Source: VRUE01 sp035605695 | Lineage (GTDB): Bacteria; Actinomycetota; Thermoleophilia; Solirubrobacterales; 70-9 | Length of the DNA stretch: 26,111 nucleotides | Reading direction: 5' to 3' | Assembly (NCBI GenBank): GCA_035605695.1 | Contig: DATNGZ010000078.1 | Coordinates: forward strand, 1 to 26,111 | Shown: in pieces, positions 1 through 6,730 of the stretch | How positions within the stretch are numbered: position 1 is the stretch's first letter | How the letters are laid out: each line of letters begins with the position of its first letter | Program-made: the position numbers and the translations under genes | Notes under the pieces: generated by a model | What the model saw: the letters and a program-made list of their open reading frames with translations, nothing else | Database searches by the model: none | Told to the model about the DNA's origin: nothing

Positions 1-1135
1 CGCCGACCCGCTGGGTCAGACCCGCGTCGCCGCGGGTGAAGCGGTCGAAGATGCGGCCGATCTGGTCTTCGGGGATGCCCTCGCCGTTGTCGCTCACGCT
101 GATCTCCACCTCGGCGCCGACCGGCCGCGCCGCGACCACGATGGACGCACCTTCGGGCGAGTACTCATGCGCATTCGTAAGCAAGTTCACAAGTATTTGT
201 CTTATCCGGTCCGGCTCGACGCTAATCAGCGGCAGGTCGGTCGGCACGTCTTCGCGCAGCGACTGGTGCCCCGCCTCGGTCTGGGCGCGCATCGTACGCA
301 CGACGTCCTCGACGAGCGGTGCGACCTCGGTCGGCTGCGGCTGGATCGCCAGGCGGCCGACGTCGGAGCGGGCCAGGTCGAGCAGGTTGTTCAGCAGCCG
401 CACCAGGTGGCGGCAGTTGTCGAGGATGATTTCGACCGTCTCGGCCTGCTGCGGCGTGAGCGAGTCGCGGTCCAGCATCAGCAGCTCGGCGAAGCCCTGG
501 ACCGAGGTCAGCGGGCTGCGCAGCTCGTGCGAGGCGGTGAGCACGAACTCGTCCTTCATCGTTTCCAGCTGGTCGCGCTCGCCGGCCCGGCGCTGCAGCT
601 CGGCGGCCATCTCGTTGAAGGCGGCGCCGAGCGTTGCGGTCTCTGAGAGCCCGCCGATTTTGACCCGCGTCTCGAGGTCGCCGGCGGCGAGGCGGCCAGA
701 GGCATCGACCAGCTCCTCGAGCGGCCGGCGCATTGAGGAGATCAGGCCACTGAAGAGCAGTGCGGCGCCGGTCAGGCCGGCGATCAGACCGGCGCCGACC
801 AGCAGCGCCGTGTCGCGGGTCTCGCCATCGATGTCGTCGCGCAGGGCCTGGCGCTTGCGCTGCTGGGCGACGATCGCTGTCCGCGCGGCGTCTGGATGGT
901 TGCCCGCCGCAAGCCGGTTGCGAGCGGCGATCTCGACCTGATAGGAGCGCGCGGTGGCGTTCTCGAAGTCCTGACGCTGCTGCAGGAAGCGCGCCACGCC
1001 GACCACGGCGAGGCCGGTGAGCACGGCAAAGGCAATGGCAAAGCCAATCGTCAGCCTGTTGGCCAGCGACGGGCTGAGCCGAAGACGGCGTCGGGAATAT
1101 GCTTGCGCGGCTATGGGCGACGAGGCTACAGGCAT
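1..1135 (-). CDS. Sensor histidine kinase, C-terminus cut by the window edge
   Basis: Membrane sensor kinase that autophosphorylates on His and passes the phosphate to a response regulator, which is not in view. Translation from ATG at 1135 gives about 378 residues without a stop. It shows TM1 (about residues 27-50), a short extracytoplasmic helix-rich segment, TM2 (about 110-132), a HAMP linker (about 133-185), a HisKA H-box TASHELRSP with phospho-acceptor His203 (codon 527-529), the N-box ILVNLLTNAHEYSPEG and the G1 box VSDNGEGIPEDQIGRIFDRF. The last ATP-lid strands lie beyond base 1. The short sensor loop suggests membrane or envelope sensing, but no ligand can be named. The ATG overlaps the 5' end of the divergent phosphotransferase gene. 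No other standard start precedes TM1. Family call is certain, ligand unknown. Confidence 0.93.
   Translation of the reverse strand, partial: MPVASSPIAAQAYSRRRLRLSPSLANRLTIGFAIAFAVLTGLAVVGVARFLQQRQDFENATARSYQVEIAARNRLAAGNHPDAARTAIVAQQRKRQALRDDIDGETRDTALLVGAGLIAGLTGAALLFSGLISSMRRPLEELVDASGRLAAGDLETRVKIGGLSETATLGAAFNEMAAELQRRAGERDQLETMKDEFVLTASHELRSPLTSVQGFAELLMLDRDSLTPQQAETVEIILDNCRHLVRLLNNLLDLARSDVGRLAIQPQPTEVAPLVEDVVRTMRAQTEAGHQSLREDVPTDLPLISVEPDRIRQILVNLLTNAHEYSPEGASIVVAARPVGAEVEISVSDNGEGIPEDQIGRIFDRFTRGDAGLTQRVG
1098..1103 (+). promoter_or_regulatory. Candidate -10 hexamer TATGCT of the phosphotransferase gene
   Basis: TANNNT hexamer 9 nt before ATG 1113. That would put transcription initiation at or next to the start codon, and no Shine-Dalgarno sequence is visible. 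Inference from spacing only. Confidence 0.35.
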
Positions 1136-2177
1136 GGCCGACGGTACTGCCGAGGCTCCGGAGGGGATCGACCGGGGCGGGGTCGAAGCCTGGTTCGCCG
1201 AGCACGTCCCCAGCGTCCAGTTGCCACTCTCCTTTGATCGGATCTCGGGCGGGCACTCGAACCTGACCTACGGCGTGCGCGACGCCGGCAGCGGGCGCTG
1301 GGCACTGCGCCGGCCGCCGCTCGGCAAGCGCCTCGGCTCGGCCCACGACATGGGGCGCGAGCACCGGGTTGTCTCGGCGCTGGCGCCAACTCCCGTTCCG
1401 GTGGCGCCAATCGTCGGCCTCTGCGAGGACGAGAGCGTCAACGACGCGCCCTTCTACGTGATGGAGTTCGTCGAGGGACCGATTCTGCGCGGCCTGGCCG
1501 AGGCCGAGGCCTTTCCCGACGAGGCAGACCGCAAGGCGATTGGCGAGCGCGTCGTCGACACCCTGGTCGAGATCCACGCGGTCGACCCCGACGCGGCGGG
1601 TCTCGGCGAGCTTGGCCGCAAGGAGGACTACGTCGCCCGCCAGCTGCACCGCTGGCAGGGCCAGTGGGAGAAGTCGAAGACGCGTGAGCTGCCAGCGATC
1701 GACGCTGTTCACGCGCGCCTCGCGGCGCGCATCCCCGCGCAGGGGCCGGCGACGATCGTCCACGGCGACTACCGGCTCGACAACATGATCCTCACGCCAA
1801 GCGGCGAGGTGGCGGCCGTGGTCGATTGGGAGCTCTGCACCCTCGGCGACCCGCTCGCCGACGTCGGCCTGCTGATGGTCTACTGGCCCGAGGCCGGGGA
1901 GGAGCTGGTCGCCCTCGGCCAGCCGGCTACCCTGGCGCCCGGCTTCCCCAAGCGCGAGCAGCTCAAGGCCCGCTACGCCGAGCGCTCCGGCCGCGACCTC
2001 GCTCAGCTCGATTTCTTCATCGCCCTCGGCTACTGGAAGCTGGCGATCATCCTCGAGGGCGTCTACGCTCGCTACGCAGCCGGCGGATACGGCAAGGTGG
2101 ACCCCGGAATTGAAGCCTTCGCCCGCCTCGTAGAGCGCCTAGCCGAGGCCGCCGAGCAGGCCGAGCGACGCGGCTGA
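1113..2177 (+). CDS. APH-fold phosphotransferase, ACAD10/ACAD11 N-domain type
   Basis: Protein-kinase-like small-molecule phosphotransferase (aminoglycoside phosphotransferase fold), 354 aa from ATG 1113. It shows a nucleotide-binding loop FDRISGGHSNLTYGV, the catalytic Brenner motif HGDYRLDN (His217, Asp219, Asn224) and the metal-binding motif VVDWELCTLGDPLADVG (Asp238). This set is typical of the acyl-CoA-dehydrogenase-associated branch rather than of antibiotic kinases. In eukaryotic ACAD10/11 this domain is fused to an acyl-CoA dehydrogenase and is linked to 4-hydroxyacyl-CoA breakdown. A separate dehydrogenase of a compatible type lies at 6731-7993, so a similar role is inferred. ATG 1113 is chosen because a TATGCT hexamer ends 9 nt upstream, fitting a leaderless start. 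ATG 1134 is the alternative. The 5' end overlaps that of the divergent kinase. Confidence 0.9.
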   Translation: MGDEATGMADGTAEAPEGIDRGGVEAWFAEHVPSVQLPLSFDRISGGHSNLTYGVRDAGSGRWALRRPPLGKRLGSAHDMGREHRVVSALAPTPVPVAPIVGLCEDESVNDAPFYVMEFVEGPILRGLAEAEAFPDEADRKAIGERVVDTLVEIHAVDPDAAGLGELGRKEDYVARQLHRWQGQWEKSKTRELPAIDAVHARLAARIPAQGPATIVHGDYRLDNMILTPSGEVAAVVDWELCTLGDPLADVGLLMVYWPEAGEELVALGQPATLAPGFPKREQLKARYAERSGRDLAQLDFFIALGYWKLAIILEGVYARYAAGGYGKVDPGIEAFARLVERLAEAAEQAERRG

Positions 2178-2194
2178 AGACCCGTCCATTCCGC

Positions 2195-2224
2195 TTGACA
2201 TCTGCTTTAGCGGCCTGAAGGGTC
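2195..2224 (+). promoter_or_regulatory. Array leader element, copy 1 (TTGACA...GTC)
   Basis: TTGACA at 2195-2200, then AA at +18/+19 and GTC at +22 to +24 after the hexamer. The same arrangement occurs before the next two array genes. TTGACA matches a sigma-70 -35 box. The putative -10 (AAGGGT at 17-bp spacing) is poor, so the element may instead be an operator or an alternative-sigma promoter. It lies 80 bp before the GTG start. Confidence 0.5.
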
Positions 2225-2280
2225 TTGGTGAGCGACCTCGAAGGGTCTCTTACCCCTCGTCCATCAAACAAGGAGATTCC

Positions 2281-3012
2281 GTGAAGCAGATACGCAAGCG
2301 ACTCACGTACGCAAACGTGATGTCGTCAATCGCCGTCTTCCTCATTCTTGGCGGCGCTACCGCGTTCGCCGCAAAGAAGATCGTCAGCAGCGAACTCGCT
2401 GGCAATGCGGTCACCACGGGCAAGATCAAGAAGGAAGCCGTGAGCCGAGCCAAGATCAAGAACGCTTCGGTTGACGCCTCGAAGCTCGCTGATGGCGCGG
2501 TCACCAACACCAAGATTGCCGACAACGCCGTAACGACCACCAAGATTGCGGACAACGCCGTTACAACGAGCAAGATCGCCAACGATGCCGTCACTGGCGC
2601 TAAGGTCAACGAGTTGACCCTGGGCGATGTTCCCAAAGCGACCAACGCGACCAACGCGACCAACGCAACCAACGCAACCACTGCCGCTAACGCAAACGCG
2701 CTCGGCGGTGTTGCCGCTTCGGGGTACGCACGAAGGTTCTTCGCCAGGGTCAACTACGGCGATGCGACCCCGACGATCATCGCATCGAGCCCCGGGGTCA
2801 TTGCGAACGGCGAGGGGGCGATCGGTTTCCCGCGTGTCATATTCCCGCAGTCAATGACCAACTGTGCTGTGGTGGGGGGCACCAACACGGGCGCGGGGAC
2901 CCAGACAGTCCGCCGCTCGAGCACGGTCACAGGAGCCGAAGTCCAGATGGCCATACACGACGATGCGGGAACCTCGGTTCGCGCGGACTTCGAAATCATC
3001 GCCGTCTGCTAA
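2281..3012 (+). CDS. Exported decapeptide-repeat stalk protein, array member 1
   Basis: Function unknown; 243 aa. GTG start with AAGGAG eight bases upstream. The N-terminus is a signal peptide or anchor (RLTYANVMSSIAVFLILGG, then AFA before AKK). It is followed by about seven 10-residue repeats of the form AVTTxKIxxN (residues about 40-112), a low-complexity NAT tract (about 120-135) and a C-terminal domain of about 100 residues ending in Cys with one more Cys in TNCAVVGG. Similar AVTTAKI-type repeats occur in fibre and stalk proteins such as phage tail fibres, so a surface fibre with a globular tip is inferred. The first about 65 nt of coding sequence after the start are almost identical to array members 2 and 3, while the C-terminus is unrelated. 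It has its own leader element and a downstream hairpin, so it is probably monocistronic. Confidence 0.85.
   Translation: MKQIRKRLTYANVMSSIAVFLILGGATAFAAKKIVSSELAGNAVTTGKIKKEAVSRAKIKNASVDASKLADGAVTNTKIADNAVTTTKIADNAVTTSKIANDAVTGAKVNELTLGDVPKATNATNATNATNATTAANANALGGVAASGYARRFFARVNYGDATPTIIASSPGVIANGEGAIGFPRVIFPQSMTNCAVVGGTNTGAGTQTVRRSSTVTGAEVQMAIHDDAGTSVRADFEIIAVC
2641..2676 (+). repeat. Four tandem 9-bp units encoding TNA
   Basis: ACCAACGCG, ACCAACGCG, ACCAACGCA, ACCAACGCA lie head to tail inside array gene 1, followed by a degenerate fifth unit. The unit is three codons, so gain or loss of copies would change stalk length without breaking the frame. Confidence 0.9.
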
Positions 3013-3025
3013 TCCGATCTGTCTC

Positions 3026-3065
3026 GGACGGACAGGGCCGGGTAAAAGCCCCGCCCTGTCCGTCC
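3026..3065 (+). terminator. Strong hairpin after array gene 1
   Basis: A 13-bp perfect stem, GGACGGACAGGGC (3026-3038) with its complement at 3053-3065, extended by GGG/CCC around a TAAAAG loop. It lies 14 bp after the stop codon. No T-run follows, so it may be an RNA-stability hairpin or a U-less terminator. Confidence 0.7.
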
Positions 3066-3072
3066 AGCCTGC

Positions 3073-3102
3073 TTGACAGCATTTACCGGGCTTGAAAAGG
3101 TC
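3073..3102 (+). promoter_or_regulatory. Array leader element, copy 2
   Basis: TTGACA at 3073-3078 followed by GGGCTTGAAAAGGTC ending at 3102. Its spacing is the same as in the elements at 2195 and 3991. It begins only 8 bp after the preceding hairpin and 103 bp before GTG 3181. Confidence 0.5.
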
Positions 3103-3180
3103 CTGCATTACTCAGAAATCTGAGTAGAGGCCACCGCCCCCCGCGTCAGCCTGCTGCTCGCCTCAACTGAAGGAGAATTC

Positions 3181-3873
3181 GTGAAGCTCATAAGCAAGCG
3201 ACTCACGTACGCAAACGTGATGTCGTCAATCGCCGTCTTCCTCATCCTCGGTGGCGCCACCGCCTTCGCCGCCAAGAAGATCGGCTCGAACGAAATCAAG
3301 GGCAACTCGATCACGACCGGCAAGATCAAGAAGAACGCCGTCACCGCGTCGAAGATCAAGAGCAACTCAATCACCACCGCGAAGATCAAGAACGGTGCGG
3401 TCACAGGTGCCAAGATCAACTTGACGACGCTGGGCACGGTGCCGAGTGCTACGACCGCGGCGACGCTTGCTGGGCAAACTCCCTTCTTCATTCGTCTCGG
3501 CTATGGCGGCTCCCAGACGATCGCCTCCAACGGCGCCGTTTCACTGGTTGCGGTCTGCGACCAAAACGGTGGCAACGATCGTGCCAGGATCCTCGAGCAG
3601 ACGACGGTAAATGGGGCCGTGACAAACGGAGCCATTGACTTCACCGGCGAAGGCGGCAAATTTCTCAACCCCGCCACCCCCGCCGACGAACGAATCTTCA
3701 TCGAAAGCGCATCGCCCAGTGGGCAGCCTTTCGTCGGGCACTACATCGACCAGGGCTTCGTACTTGGCCCCGAAGGCAAGATGCTCACTGCCAATTCAGA
3801 GGGAATTGCCCTTGGCGTGAACTACGGCAATAGCGGCTGTCTTTTCGCCGGCATTGTCAACGCCATCGGTTAG
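3181..3873 (+). CDS. Exported decapeptide-repeat stalk protein, array member 2
   Basis: Function unknown; 230 aa. GTG start preceded by AAGGAG. It has the same export segment as its neighbours (RLTYANVMSSIAVFLILGG, cleavage likely after AFA). Four to five decapeptide repeats follow (NSITTGKIKK, NAVTASKIKS, NSITTAKIKN, GAVTGAKIN), then a C-terminal domain of about 130 residues (about 100-230) unlike those of the other members. That domain contains two Cys (in VAVCDQ and SGCLFAG). Bases 3181-3317 differ from the start of array gene 3 at a single position, so this 5' module was recently copied or converted while the 3' part was not. It has its own leader element and an excellent terminator. Surface location inferred. 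Confidence 0.85.
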   Translation: MKLISKRLTYANVMSSIAVFLILGGATAFAAKKIGSNEIKGNSITTGKIKKNAVTASKIKSNSITTAKIKNGAVTGAKINLTTLGTVPSATTAATLAGQTPFFIRLGYGGSQTIASNGAVSLVAVCDQNGGNDRARILEQTTVNGAVTNGAIDFTGEGGKFLNPATPADERIFIESASPSGQPFVGHYIDQGFVLGPEGKMLTANSEGIALGVNYGNSGCLFAGIVNAIG

Positions 3874-3892
3874 CTCGAGCGGACTTGTGATC

Positions 3893-3926
3893 AAGAGAGG
3901 GCGGCAATTTTGCCGCCCTCTCTTTT
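3893..3926 (+). terminator. Rho-independent terminator after array gene 2
   Basis: Perfect stem AAGAGAGGGCGGCA with its complement TGCCGCCCTCTCTT, a tiny AT-rich loop and a T-run (CTCTTTT). It lies 20 bp after the stop codon. Confidence 0.92.
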
Positions 3927-3990
3927 GCCTCCGCCTTCCGTCGCGATCACCGAGGCATCCGCCCGTTCCTCAGGCGTGGCATCAATTTGC

Positions 3991-4020
3991 TTGACAGGCT
4001 TCGGCGAGCTTGGAACTGTC
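3991..4020 (+). promoter_or_regulatory. Array leader element, copy 3
   Basis: TTGACA at 3991-3996 followed by GAGCTTGGAACTGTC ending at 4020. It has the same internal spacing as copies 1 and 2 and lies 101 bp before GTG 4098. The shared element outside the coding region suggests that the array genes are controlled together. Confidence 0.5.
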
Positions 4021-4097
4021 TTCAAGTGCCCTAACGGGACATTGAGCGCAGTTCGCATGGGTTTGGCTCGGCCCTCACCCTCGATCAAGGAGATCTT

Positions 4098-4697
4098 GTG
4101 AAGCTCATAAGCAAGCGACTCACGTACGCAAACGTGATGTCGTCGATCGCCGTCTTCCTCATCCTCGGTGGCGCCACCGCCTTCGCCGCCAAGAAGATCG
4201 GCTCGAACGAAATCAAGGGCAACTCGATCACGACGGCAAAGATCAAGAAGAACGCGGTGACCGCGTCGAAGATCAAGAAGAACTCGATCAGGACGGCAAA
4301 GATTTCCAAAGGCGCTGTGACGAATGCAAAGATCGCGGCGGGATCCGTGGAAGCAACGAAGCTCGCCCCCGGCTTCGTCGCCCCGACTGCGGAAAAGCTG
4401 ACCCACTCGGCAAACATCTCTGTCAGCGGCACGGTTCTGGCTGGAAGCATTGGGATCGCCCAGGCAAACGTCACCCACACGTCAACCGGCTTCTATTGCT
4501 TTTCCGGTCTCAGCCCGGCTCCGGCTGGAGGCGTGGCGACGGTCGACTATTCAGAGGCCGGCAAAGACGTAACGATTCAGCTCGACACCGGGCAGCCTCC
4601 AGGCACTCTTTGTCCGGCTGGAACGCAGGCATTTGTCGACCCAAGGGAAAAAGCTGGCGAACCGGTCGACGCCGGGTTCTTTGTGCTTCTTTACTAA
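4098..4697 (+). CDS. Exported decapeptide-repeat stalk protein, array member 3
   Basis: Function unknown; 199 aa. GTG start with AAGGAG. Export segment as in members 1 and 2, then five to six decapeptides (NSITTAKIKK, NAVTASKIKK, NSIRTAKISK, GAVTNAKIAA, GSVEATKLAP). The C-terminal domain of about 100 residues starts near TAEKLTHSANISVSG, has two Cys (FYCFSG and TLCPAG) and ends in FFVLLY. The pattern SGTVLAGS...THTSTGFYCFSG resembles the beta-rich tip of other members of this family in form only. A hairpin terminator follows directly. Inferred surface fibre; partner unknown. Confidence 0.85.
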   Translation: MKLISKRLTYANVMSSIAVFLILGGATAFAAKKIGSNEIKGNSITTAKIKKNAVTASKIKKNSIRTAKISKGAVTNAKIAAGSVEATKLAPGFVAPTAEKLTHSANISVSGTVLAGSIGIAQANVTHTSTGFYCFSGLSPAPAGGVATVDYSEAGKDVTIQLDTGQPPGTLCPAGTQAFVDPREKAGEPVDAGFFVLLY

Positions 4698-4719
4698 TCG
4701 CCAAGCAATAAGTGTCGAA

Positions 4720-4746
4720 GGCCGGGAGAAAGCCCGGCCCTCTTTG
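4720..4746 (+). terminator. Rho-independent terminator after array gene 3
   Basis: Stem GGCCGGG (4720-4726) with CCCGGCC (4733-4739), loop AGAAAG, then CTCTTTG. It lies 22 bp after the stop codon. Confidence 0.85.
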
Positions 4747-4789
4747 CCATTCTTTCTCGACTGTCGTCCTCACGATTCAAGGAGGCCCC

Positions 4790-5545
4790 GTGAAGCAGAT
4801 CCGTCAGCGCTTGACCTACGCCAACGTCGTCTCGACCCTTGCCCTCATTCTCGTCGTCGGCGGGGCCAGCGCGATCGCTGCGCGCAAGGTTCCCAAGCAC
4901 AGCGTTGGTCCGCATCAGCTCAAGTCCAACGCGGTGACGACGCCGAAGATCAAGGCCAATGCGGTGACCACGCGGAAGATCAAGAAGAACGCGATCACCG
5001 CGGTCAAGATCAAAGACAAGGCGATCAAGGGCGAAAAGCTGGACGACAACGCGGTCACGACGGCGAAGATCGCCGATGGCTCGGTGACTGGGGCCAAGAT
5101 CGACGCCGCGACAATGCCCTTCGGCCGGATCGTTCAGGAAGCACGCGGCAGCTCGACCAAAGCGCTTCCCGATGCGACCTTGACCGTGTATCCGCTGCCA
5201 GCCAGCACCTACACGCAGCCGGCGGGCCGCGATGACACCTACATCGGGCAGATTGAAGTCGTGATCCCCGAATCCTGCACCGGCACGCGGAAAATCACCG
5301 CTGGCCTGCTTGTCGATCCGGCCGATCCGACCGCGCCCACGAGCAAAGAATTCGTTGCGAGCCGAGAATTCCAAGACACGAGCACAGATCCGCTAACCGT
5401 GCGCCTCAGCATCGGCCCGGCTGCCAGCTTCCAGCCAGCTAAAGCGACCACCCACTCGCTTTATCTGGCGGCGATAGCCAGCTGCGAAAGCGGTAGCGGT
5501 GTCACCGCTACCTCCGGCGGCATCGACGTGATCGGCACCGAATAG
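4790..5545 (+). CDS. Exported decapeptide-repeat stalk protein, array member 4
   Basis: Function unknown; 251 aa. GTG 4790 is chosen over upstream starts because AAGGAGG lies at ribosome-binding distance and the start aligns with the other three genes. The export segment is diverged (RLTYANVVSTLALILVVGG). About seven decapeptides follow (for example NAVTTPKIKA, NAVTTRKIKK, NAITAVKIKD, NAVTTAKIAD, GSVTGAKIDA). The C-terminal domain of about 140 residues has an ESCTGTRKIT segment and a late IASCESG segment, so two Cys that could form a disulphide after export. The nucleotide sequence is more GC-rich and no longer near-identical to the other members, so this is the oldest or least converted copy. 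The TTGACA leader is absent. The stop codon is 1 bp from the convergent HTH gene stop. Confidence 0.83.
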   Translation: MKQIRQRLTYANVVSTLALILVVGGASAIAARKVPKHSVGPHQLKSNAVTTPKIKANAVTTRKIKKNAITAVKIKDKAIKGEKLDDNAVTTAKIADGSVTGAKIDAATMPFGRIVQEARGSSTKALPDATLTVYPLPASTYTQPAGRDDTYIGQIEVVIPESCTGTRKITAGLLVDPADPTAPTSKEFVASREFQDTSTDPLTVRLSIGPAASFQPAKATTHSLYLAAIASCESGSGVTATSGGIDVIGTE

Positions 5546-5546
5546 G

Positions 5547-6020
5547 TCAGATCGCCCGGCGGGAGTGCTTGGGGTCGAGTTCTCCCGCCGCCTCTGCCTC
5601 GGTGCGCATGCGCACCATCAGTGCAGCGGATGGAGTGACTTTGCCGGTGGCGTAGGTCGACAGCCGCGACGCTGACGTACCGATCCGAGACGCGAAGTCC
5701 GCGCGCGATAGACCGGATCGCTCTATGAGGCGACCTACTTCTTGCGCGACCGCATCTCGCTCCGCTCGTTCCCTTTCGACTCGTGCCCGGTCAATGACCC
5801 TTTCCATCAACTCGGATACACCGTAAGGACGGCTGTAGCGAAGCACTTCCTCTATGCGGCGGGCGACCGTGCCCCAAGGGTGGGCCCTTGCTGCGCTCGC
5901 CAGCTGTCGCCAATCCGAAAGTCCGCCACGCTCGAGTGTGGTTTGGATGGCCTCGGTCGGCCAGGCCGAGACGGGATCACCGGGAGGGACCTCTACGTTG
6001 CGGAAGGTCAGGCGGCTCAC
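5547..6020 (-). CDS. XRE-type helix-turn-helix protein, putative antitoxin of an NTase module
   Basis: 157 aa. GTG 6020 is chosen because it overlaps the upstream TGA as GTGA, implying translational coupling. The N-terminal about 85 residues are of unknown fold. A charged helix (about 76-92) leads into an XRE/Cro-like HTH (about 92-140: VGRLIERSGLSRADFASRIG, then SASRLSTYATGKVTPS). The last 17 residues, from Glu141, are identical to the end of the neighbouring acyl-CoA dehydrogenase because the coding end lies in a 41-bp direct repeat. Known pairs of AbiEii-type NTases with a DNA-binding partner act as toxin-antitoxin systems. That role, and autoregulation at the palindrome upstream of the NTase, are inferred. 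The gene order (NTase first) is opposite to classical AbiE. Confidence 0.82.
   Translation of the reverse strand: MSRLTFRNVEVPPGDPVSAWPTEAIQTTLERGGLSDWRQLASAARAHPWGTVARRIEEVLRYSRPYGVSELMERVIDRARVERERAERDAVAQEVGRLIERSGLSRADFASRIGTSASRLSTYATGKVTPSAALMVRMRTEAEAAGELDPKHSRRAI
5554..5594. repeat. 41-bp direct repeat, distal copy (att-like)
   Basis: Exact match to 6738-6778 (offset 1184 bp), with weaker similarity to about 5609. It encodes the C-terminus of the HTH protein on the minus strand. Together with the other copy it brackets the NTase/HTH module. Confidence 0.95.
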
Positions 6021-6703
6021 TGACTCGCCATGCGCTCGGCCACTTCGCCGAGGATCACCTCTACGGCGTTCCAATCACTCCACCGTTTTTGCAGGCGACG
6101 ATAGGAGGAGAGCTGATCGATAACCGCCTTGTCGGCAGGCTGGGGGCTCGAAAGCTGGCGCGCAAGCTGTGATGCCACGCCATCGCCGCTTTCATGCTGA
6201 TCCGCGTAGTAGTCGTCGATCTGAGTAAGCACGCTCGCTGCCTCGGCGACGCCAAGCTGCTCGGCCAGAGCCGCAAGGTCGAGATAGTCACGCGTCTGAT
6301 TGCGGCGCACGATCAAGAACGCCTTAATTCGCAGCGTCTCCTCAATCGTCGGCACGGTCACGTTCCCGCCAGAAGGCACGGAAATAGTCGTGACCTCGAG
6401 AGGAGCCTTCCGCATCATCTGTCGGACCCCGGCTTCGATGCCGTCGAGGTTGCCGAGAATAACCTTGCCGGGAGTTACCCGATTGGTTGCCCAGCCGTCG
6501 TCTTTCTCAACCGCTTCAAGCACCATCTCGAACCGGTCGGCAAGGTCGGCGACGACGTGGTCGTGGTCACGAGATTCACGGTGGTCGGCATAGAGGATGG
6601 CCGCTGACCCACCTACCAGGACCGCTCCAGGCACCAGCCGCTGCAGGTGCGCAGCCGACTCAAGCAGCGCTATGAACTGCGGATTTCGCTCGCCGGCTTC
6701 CAC
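6017..6703 (-). CDS. AbiEii/AbiGii-like nucleotidyltransferase, putative toxin
   Basis: 228 aa, GTG start at 6703. It carries the minimal nucleotidyltransferase signature: GGSAA at residues 31-35 followed by RESRDHDHV with Asp46 and Asp48 as candidate metal ligands. A helical C-terminal half includes the IKAFLIVRRNQTRDYLDLAAL pattern (residues about 125-150), which is common in AbiEii-type and related NTases. Such enzymes transfer nucleotides to RNA or protein targets; the target here is unknown. It is coupled to the downstream HTH gene by a GTGA overlap, and a perfect palindrome lies directly upstream. GC content is clearly below that of flanking metabolic genes, and the module sits between direct repeats, which suggests lateral acquisition. 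A DUF6036-like NTase is an alternative family name. Confidence 0.82.
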   Translation of the reverse strand: MEAGERNPQFIALLESAAHLQRLVPGAVLVGGSAAILYADHRESRDHDHVVADLADRFEMVLEAVEKDDGWATNRVTPGKVILGNLDGIEAGVRQMMRKAPLEVTTISVPSGGNVTVPTIEETLRIKAFLIVRRNQTRDYLDLAALAEQLGVAEAASVLTQIDDYYADQHESGDGVASQLARQLSSPQPADKAVIDQLSSYRRLQKRWSDWNAVEVILGEVAERMASQ

Positions 6704-6710
6704 CGGAGCA

Positions 6711-6730
6711 GATTATCAGATACGATAATC
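6711..6730 (-). promoter_or_regulatory. Palindromic operator/promoter of the NTase-HTH module
   Basis: GATTATC and GATAATC arms (7 bp, perfect) around a 6-bp spacer, starting 7 bp upstream of the GTG start. Read on the minus strand the inner arm contains GATAAT, a near-consensus -10, placed so that the transcript would start at or beside the start codon. A repressor bound here would block the promoter, as in autoregulated TA operons. The regulator is inferred to be the HTH partner. Confidence 0.6.

Noticed and set aside
222..1763. Long minus-strand open frame across the kinase and phosphotransferase
   Set aside because: It is out of frame with the H-box, N-box and APH motifs, and its translation is Arg/Ala-rich low complexity typical of a GC-rich shadow.
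2177..2226. Attenuator from AAGACCC/GGGTCTT pairing before array gene 1
   Set aside because: Only a 7-bp stem with a 36-nt loop, which is too weak to call.
2400..2630. CRISPR-like or pentapeptide-repeat reading of the array repeats
   Set aside because: The 30-bp periodicity is codon-based, degenerate and without spacers, and the protein period is 10 residues, not the A(D/N)LxX pentapeptide pattern.
4712..4789. Upstream ATG start for array gene 4
   Set aside because: It would begin inside the preceding terminator and add a non-homologous leader. GTG 4790 has an SD and aligns with its paralogues.
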